This document shows, one piece after another, positions 43,675 to 47,849 of a stretch of DNA of 47,849 nt. Where the stretch lies: NCBI RefSeq assembly GCF_023221775.1, contig NZ_JAKUDS010000019.1, forward strand, positions 1 through 47,849, in the 5' to 3' direction. The position numbers and the translations under genes are program-made. Each line of letters starts with the position of its first letter. Within the stretch, counting starts at the first letter, position 1. Below the pieces are notes generated by a model. It was given only the letters and a program-made list of their open reading frames with translations, did no database searches and was not told the origin of the DNA. This DNA comes from Enterococcus cecorum. GTDB lineage: Bacteria; Bacillota; Bacilli; Lactobacillales; Enterococcaceae.

Positions 43675-44634
43675 GTGAAGAAATATGTTCAAATAATATT
43701 ATTAACTTGTTGCTCTTTGTTCATCTTAACAGGGTGTGGATCAAATAATGATAGTAAAAGTACAAGTAATCAAAAATATTTGATGCTTGTGCAAAATGAT
43801 ACAGATGGTTTCATTAAGCAAATTATGGATGCTACGAAAACACAAGCACACAATCAGGGAGCAGAATTAACAATTAAAAGTGCTGAGGGTTCTAGTGAAG
43901 TACAATTGGCGCAGCTAAAACAAGGTGTTAAGGAAAAGTATGATGCGATACTATGTAGACCTGTAGATACTGATACAGCGCAAGAGATGGAAGTTATTGC
44001 CAAAGAGATTCCAATTGTTTTTTTCAATGCTAGACCAAGTAATGATTTATTGGTACCGAATCGATTTATTTATGTTGGTTCAAGTGAGTTGACTGCAGGA
44101 AAATATCAATCAGAATATATTTTAGATAAGTTAAGTAATCTTGATGAAATTAATGTGATGATTTTACGAGGAGAGAATGGTAATTCAGCAGCACAAGAAA
44201 GAACCCTCGCACTAGAAGAGACGTTAAAAAAATCTGATAAAAAAATAAATTTTGTTTTCAATGATACTGCAAATTGGGATGCTGATACTGCTAAAAAGAT
44301 GGTAGAAGTATTCTTACGCACTAAGCAACCGGTGGATGTAGTTGCATGTAATAACGATGTGATGGCATTAGGGGCATTGGAAGTGTTTGAACAAAATGGA
44401 TTAAAACCATTAGTTGTTGGCATTGATGCAACTACAGAAGCTCAAACTGCAATCAAGGAAGATCGGATGCAATTTAGTGTCTTACAATCAGGTAGTCAAC
44501 AAGGGGAATACATAATTAAGGCGGCTTCTCAACTTGTTAATAAAAAACGATTAAAAGATATTAAGTATGCAAACAAGCAAGAAACAGCAATCTGGGTCCC
44601 TCTATCAAAAGTTGATAAATCAAATGCACAATAA
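43675..44634 (+). CDS. Sugar-binding lipoprotein (Peripla_BP_4, RbsB-like)
   Basis: The 319-aa lipoprotein has a signal peptide with lipobox ILTGC and a ribose/galactose-type binding fold. Visible strands include KYLMLVQNDTDGFIKQIMDA, VKEKYDAILCRPVDTDTAQE and VVACNNDVMALGALEVFEQNG. I prefer the GTG start at 43675, with TTGGAG 8 nt upstream. No permease or ATPase gene follows. Its place directly behind the receptor gene suggests that it presents its ligand to that receptor and does not serve import. That is inference from context. Confidence 0.85.
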   Translation: MKKYVQIILLTCCSLFILTGCGSNNDSKSTSNQKYLMLVQNDTDGFIKQIMDATKTQAHNQGAELTIKSAEGSSEVQLAQLKQGVKEKYDAILCRPVDTDTAQEMEVIAKEIPIVFFNARPSNDLLVPNRFIYVGSSELTAGKYQSEYILDKLSNLDEINVMILRGENGNSAAQERTLALEETLKKSDKKINFVFNDTANWDADTAKKMVEVFLRTKQPVDVVACNNDVMALGALEVFEQNGLKPLVVGIDATTEAQTAIKEDRMQFSVLQSGSQQGEYIIKAASQLVNKKRLKDIKYANKQETAIWVPLSKVDKSNAQ

Positions 44635-44675
44635 AGAAACTATTGAAAGAATAATATAGCATTTAAATAATAAGA

Positions 44676-44729
44676 CAATCCGAATGTTTACTAATGATTT
44701 TAGTGAACATTCGGATTGTTGTTTTTTTA
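44676..44729. terminator. Strong bidirectional terminator
   Basis: CAATCCGAATGTTTACTAA (44676-44694) pairs perfectly with TTAGTGAACATTCGGATTG (44700-44718), apart from a G-U pair, followed by TTGTTTTTTT. It separates the receptor operon from the convergent sstT. Confidence 0.9.
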
Positions 44730-44755
44730 TATACACGATATTAATATCCTTTATG

Positions 44756-46000
44756 CTATTTGCTTAACCGTTCTTTTAAGTGAATATCTTGATTGTTTTT
44801 TCGTAAATCTCTAAATTCAGCAGCAGCGGTAAAGAGAATGTCACTAGAGGAATTGACAGCCGTTTCAATTGCATCTTGTACCACTCCGATAATAAAGCCA
44901 ACTCCAACGACTTGAATAGCAATATCATTGGAAATACCAAATAAACTACATGCTAGAGGAATCAATAGTAAAGATCCTCCGGCAATTCCACTGGCACCAC
45001 AAGCACTTAAAGCAGAGAGAATGCAAAGAATCAAGGTTAGTACAGGTGAAACTTGCATATCAAGAGTATGGACGGCTGCTAGTGTCATTGTTGAAATGGT
45101 AATGGCTGCTCCTCCCATATTGATTGTTGCGCCCAATGGAAGTGAGATGGAATAAGCAGATTCAGTTAGTCCCATGTTTTTGGCCAGCAACATATTAATT
45201 GGAATGTTGGCTGCTGAACTACGGGTGAAGAAAGCTGGAATCGCACTGTTTTTTAAGCAGTAGAACACTAATGGATAGGGATTTTCTCTGATTAGGAAAA
45301 AGACCATAATCGGGTAGATGACTAGGGCTACAAAGAACATGGAACCAACGAGTAATAATAATAATTGTCCATATTGTAATAGTCCTTTTAGTCCAGTGGT
45401 TGCGACCGATTGAAATACTAAGCCGAATATTCCAAGTGGGGCAAAGGCGATAATTAATTGGACCACTAAAGTAATCGCTTGGGCAATTTCTTGGGTAGCT
45501 TTTTTCACAGCTGGACTTGCTAATCTCAAAGCAAACCCGATTAATGCTGACCAGAAAAGTACGGCTAAATAGTTTCCTTCAATCATGGCTTGTAGTGGGT
45601 TTTGAACGATATTGGTTAGAATTGTATTTAACACTTCATTAATTGACTGTGGGGCAGCTTGCTGACTAGTAGTGTGTTGGAGGGCAATTTTGACAGGAAA
45701 AAGGAAACTAGCTAAGACAGCCACAACAGAAGCGCACAAGGTTGCTGCTAAATAGAGTGTGATAACGGGTTTAAGGTAACTCTTATTTTCACTATCATGT
45801 TGTGAAATCGAAGCTAAAATTAATACAAAGACCAGAATTGGAGCAATGGCCTTAAGTGCACCCACAAACAGACTCCCAAAAATCGTAATAAAAGTCCAAT
45901 GAGGTAAGAAAATGCCGCAAATAATTCCGAGTAATATACCAATTGCAATACGTTTTAATAGCGATAAATCTTTTAAAAATTCTAACAAGTATTTATCCAC
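44756..46000 (-). CDS. sstT: Serine/threonine:Na+ symporter SstT
   Basis: The 414-aa membrane transporter belongs to the dicarboxylate/amino acid:cation symporter family and takes up serine and threonine with Na+. Characteristic segments are FFTRSSAANIPINM, the hairpin region SLPLGATINMGGAAITI and the final GVVQDAIETAVNSSSDILFTA, which match SstT closely and not glutamate or dicarboxylate carriers. Length is as usual (about 410 aa). It is a single gene; no T-box or serine enzyme gene is nearby. Confidence 0.93.
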   Translation of the reverse strand: MDKYLLEFLKDLSLLKRIAIGILLGIICGIFLPHWTFITIFGSLFVGALKAIAPILVFVLILASISQHDSENKSYLKPVITLYLAATLCASVVAVLASFLFPVKIALQHTTSQQAAPQSINEVLNTILTNIVQNPLQAMIEGNYLAVLFWSALIGFALRLASPAVKKATQEIAQAITLVVQLIIAFAPLGIFGLVFQSVATTGLKGLLQYGQLLLLLVGSMFFVALVIYPIMVFFLIRENPYPLVFYCLKNSAIPAFFTRSSAANIPINMLLAKNMGLTESAYSISLPLGATINMGGAAITISTMTLAAVHTLDMQVSPVLTLILCILSALSACGASGIAGGSLLLIPLACSLFGISNDIAIQVVGVGFIIGVVQDAIETAVNSSSDILFTAAAEFRDLRKNNQDIHLKERLSK

Positions 46001-46149
46001 CTTTCAGATTTTTACTGAAATATATCATGAAAATGTTCAAAAATGAAGGAGTTCACTATTTTTCTAATCTAATTCTAATGTTTTGGTTGGTGAAAAATAT
46101 AGGTATAGTCCGTTTTTGAATCAATTGGTGTCACAAAAAGGAGTAGAAT

Positions 46150-46186
46150 ATGAGAAAACTCGTAAGCAATCTATACTTACGAGTTT
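46150..46186 (-). terminator. Terminator of the minus-strand operon
   Basis: AAACTCGTAAG (46156-46166) pairs perfectly with CTTACGAGTTT (46176-46186). On the minus strand the stem is followed by T-rich TTTTCTCATATT, ending transcription after the 53-aa gene. Confidence 0.8.
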
Positions 46187-46195
46187 AGATAGTGA

Positions 46196-46357
46196 TTAAT
46201 GCTCGAAATTATCAACATAATCGCGATAGTAGTTAATCAGGTCTTCTTTTAGTTTTTGATATTCTTCTTCAGTATATTCCTTTTCTTTTAAAGGAGCATA
46301 AAATTTTGGCATATCTAAGTCTTTGCGTAATCGATCTAGTACTTCTTCTAATTTCAT
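46196..46357 (-). CDS. Small acidic helical protein (53 aa)
   Basis: The product starts MKLEEVLDRLRKDLDMPKFY and continues with strongly charged helix (KEKEYTEEEYQKLKEDLINY). I start it at ATG 46357, where AAGGTAGG lies upstream, not at the longer frame (46405), which overlaps the neighbour. It follows the 116-aa gene by 13 nt in the same operon. No family recognised; small helical proteins of this kind are often conserved in enterococci. Confidence 0.6.
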   Translation of the reverse strand: MKLEEVLDRLRKDLDMPKFYAPLKEKEYTEEEYQKLKEDLINYYRDYVDNFEH

Positions 46358-46370
46358 ATGGATTCCTACC

Positions 46371-46721
46371 TTAAAATAAATCATATAGTTTGTAAAGTTT
46401 TTCAAAGCATTGGTTCATTCGTTCCAGATGACTAGCAAGCAATTCGTAATCATCTTTGTCATGGAATAATATTTGTTTCAATTGGAAATAAAAATCATCG
46501 AATGCATTGATATAGTTGCTAATCTCATCGGTTTGTAACTCGGTAAAAGTATCGCAACGTAAGTATAATTTTTCAGCAATGGCATAAACTTCAGCTGTAG
46601 TTAAGATGACCAAATTTTGATCATATCGTCGGCTTTGAACTAACTCTAATAGTGATTGACATTTGTTGTAAATGTTTGAAGCATCTTTTACTAATAATTC
46701 AACAGGGGTTTTTGAGAACAT
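46371..46721 (-). CDS. Helical protein of unknown function (116 aa)
   Basis: The protein is mostly helical, charged and cytoplasmic, starting MFSKTPVELLVKDASNIYNK. ATG 46721 is favoured since AAAGGATGAG precedes it; ATG 46730 would be too close to that site. It lies 20 nt after the lactonase gene and before the 53-aa gene, forming a three-gene minus-strand operon. I recognise no domain. Confidence 0.65.
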   Translation of the reverse strand: MFSKTPVELLVKDASNIYNKCQSLLELVQSRRYDQNLVILTTAEVYAIAEKLYLRCDTFTELQTDEISNYINAFDDFYFQLKQILFHDKDDYELLASHLERMNQCFEKLYKLYDLF

Positions 46722-46741
46722 TTTTCTCATCCTTTCTGTAT

Positions 46742-47761
46742 TTAAATAAATTTCACACAGACAGCTTCTGGTGCATAGACATCTTTTTGCAATAGGGTTA
46801 ACTTCCCATTTTGTGCATTGCGGGCAAATAAGGTTAAATTATCTGAATTTTGATGGGCACAAACTAGAAATTCTTCACTTGGATTTAATGAAAAATCACG
46901 TGGAAAATCGCCTTGTGTTGAGACACGTTCAACAAATTCTAAACTACGACCATCTTGTGCAATAGCAAAAACTACAATAGAATTATCTCCACGATTTGAT
47001 CCGTATAAAAATTGTCCATCTTTTGTCACTTTCACAGCAGATCCACTATTAAAACCTTCGTAATCTGCAGCAAGTGTTGGGTAAGTGGCTAAAACTTCAA
47101 AATGTCCATCTGTACGATCATAAGCTAAGACGCTAATCGTACTATTTAGCTCGCCAAATAAATAAGCGATATCTAGTGTTGGATGGAAAGTTAAATGTCT
47201 AGGACCTGTTTTGTCGGCTACTTTTAATTTACTTGCTAAGGTTAATTTTCCCTCAGCGCTTAAATCATACGTATAAACAGTATCCGTTCCTAAATCACAA
47301 GCAACTAATCTTTGGTCGGGTGTAAGATCAGCATAATGGGCGTGTGGCTTATCTTGATTTTCATGACTACCGGTTGGATCAGTGTGTGTGACTTCATCAA
47401 CGAGTGTCAAACTACCATCGTGATTGATTTGATAGACAGCTATTTGACCTTTATGATAATTGGCGCTAAAAACAAGTTGGCGGGTTTCATCTACGGCTAC
47501 ATAACAAGGAGAAGCCCCGGGAGCAGTAACCGTATTCAATAGTTTGCCTGATTTGGAATAACTAGCTACACCACCATTGCCATCTACACTAGTCACATTA
47601 TATAAATTTCCTTTCTCGCTTAAAGCAACAAAAGTAGGGCCACTTTCTTTGGTAAATAAAGTTAAATTTGTCAGTTCTTTCTTGTCTGTATCTAGTTCAA
47701 TTGTATAGATACCTTCACTGGATTTTTTAGTATAAGTTCCTAAAAATATTTTTTCTTTCAT
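46742..47761 (-). CDS. Lactonase family protein (6-phosphogluconolactonase type)
   Basis: The 339-aa protein is a seven-bladed beta-propeller of the lactonase family (PF10282), which includes the YbhE-type 6-phosphogluconolactonase of the pentose phosphate pathway. Typical segments are IFLGTYTKKSSEGIYTIELD, PHAHYADLTPDQRLVACDLG, GPRHLTFHP and LYGSNRGDNSIVVF. Without a linked zwf or gnd gene the exact substrate is uncertain. GGAGGTG lies before ATG 47761, and a TATGGTAAAAT extended -10 lies on the minus strand near 47800-47810. Confidence 0.85.
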   Translation of the reverse strand: MKEKIFLGTYTKKSSEGIYTIELDTDKKELTNLTLFTKESGPTFVALSEKGNLYNVTSVDGNGGVASYSKSGKLLNTVTAPGASPCYVAVDETRQLVFSANYHKGQIAVYQINHDGSLTLVDEVTHTDPTGSHENQDKPHAHYADLTPDQRLVACDLGTDTVYTYDLSAEGKLTLASKLKVADKTGPRHLTFHPTLDIAYLFGELNSTISVLAYDRTDGHFEVLATYPTLAADYEGFNSGSAVKVTKDGQFLYGSNRGDNSIVVFAIAQDGRSLEFVERVSTQGDFPRDFSLNPSEEFLVCAHQNSDNLTLFARNAQNGKLTLLQKDVYAPEAVCVKFI

Positions 47762-47849
47762 CTAAGTAAAGCACCTCCAATTATCTCTACAGAAATATTT
47801 TACCATAAATTTTATCAATTTTCTCATTCGAAATGAAATATGCTATAAT

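Overview
The window is AT-rich, gene-dense chromosomal DNA of a low-GC Firmicute of the order Lactobacillales. The strong GGAGG ribosome binding sites, the T-box and Mn riboswitches, RlmN, MetG, SstT, FtsK and Opp proteins, and above all an oppF-linked TnpB-derived gene, make an Enterococcus (possibly E. cecorum or a relative) the best guess. That assignment is inference; no rRNA or other marker is present.

Layout. 0.1-3.6 kb: an MFS exporter, then msmK (sugar-ABC ATPase) divergent from a PucR-type regulator. 3.6-6.7 kb: a histidine-specific T-box (specifier CAC), a repeat cluster, the remains of a second T-box, and a three-gene amino-acid ABC importer. 6.8-17.4 kb: an accessory island with very low GC. 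It holds an AgrA/AgrC-like two-component system, a promoter with LytTR-style direct repeats, a BcrA/LanF-like ABC exporter, a membrane-anchored protein, a broken C39-peptidase ABC exporter, several tiny genes, and a 987-aa one-module NRPS-like enzyme (A-PCP-C). 17.6-23.0 kb: housekeeping genes (small membrane protein, FtsK/SpoIIIE, MATE exporter, RlmN). 23.5-33.7 kb: two oppA paralogues, oppBCDF, then tldR and its guide RNA. 33.7-37.3 kb: an NrtR-like Nudix regulator, a small membrane protein and metG. 37.7-41.2 kb: a Mn2+ riboswitch (yybP-ykoY) before a P-type ATPase, then a small gene. 41.7-47.8 kb: a chemoreceptor with a sugar-binding lipoprotein, sstT, two small genes and a lactonase.

The most striking system is at 32.6-33.7 kb. 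A protein with a clear TnpB N-terminal region has lost all three RuvC catalytic residues and the zinc finger, and it follows oppF. This matches the TnpB-like nuclease-dead repressors (TldRs) reported next to oppF in enterococci. Directly downstream lies a structured RNA candidate ending in GCCCAC, followed by TAATTATGAAAA. The first 7 nt of that putative guide recur, preceded by TTTAA, between the -35 and -10 of the second oppA promoter; 6 nt recur at the equivalent place of the first oppA promoter. This suggests RNA-guided repression of the peptide-binding proteins by a gene at the end of the same locus.

Six clusters of long, mosaic, hairpin-forming intergenic repeats punctuate the window. 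They sit exactly at gene ends, supply the stop codons of rlmN and oppF, have broken up a tandem T-box, and separate oppF from tldR.
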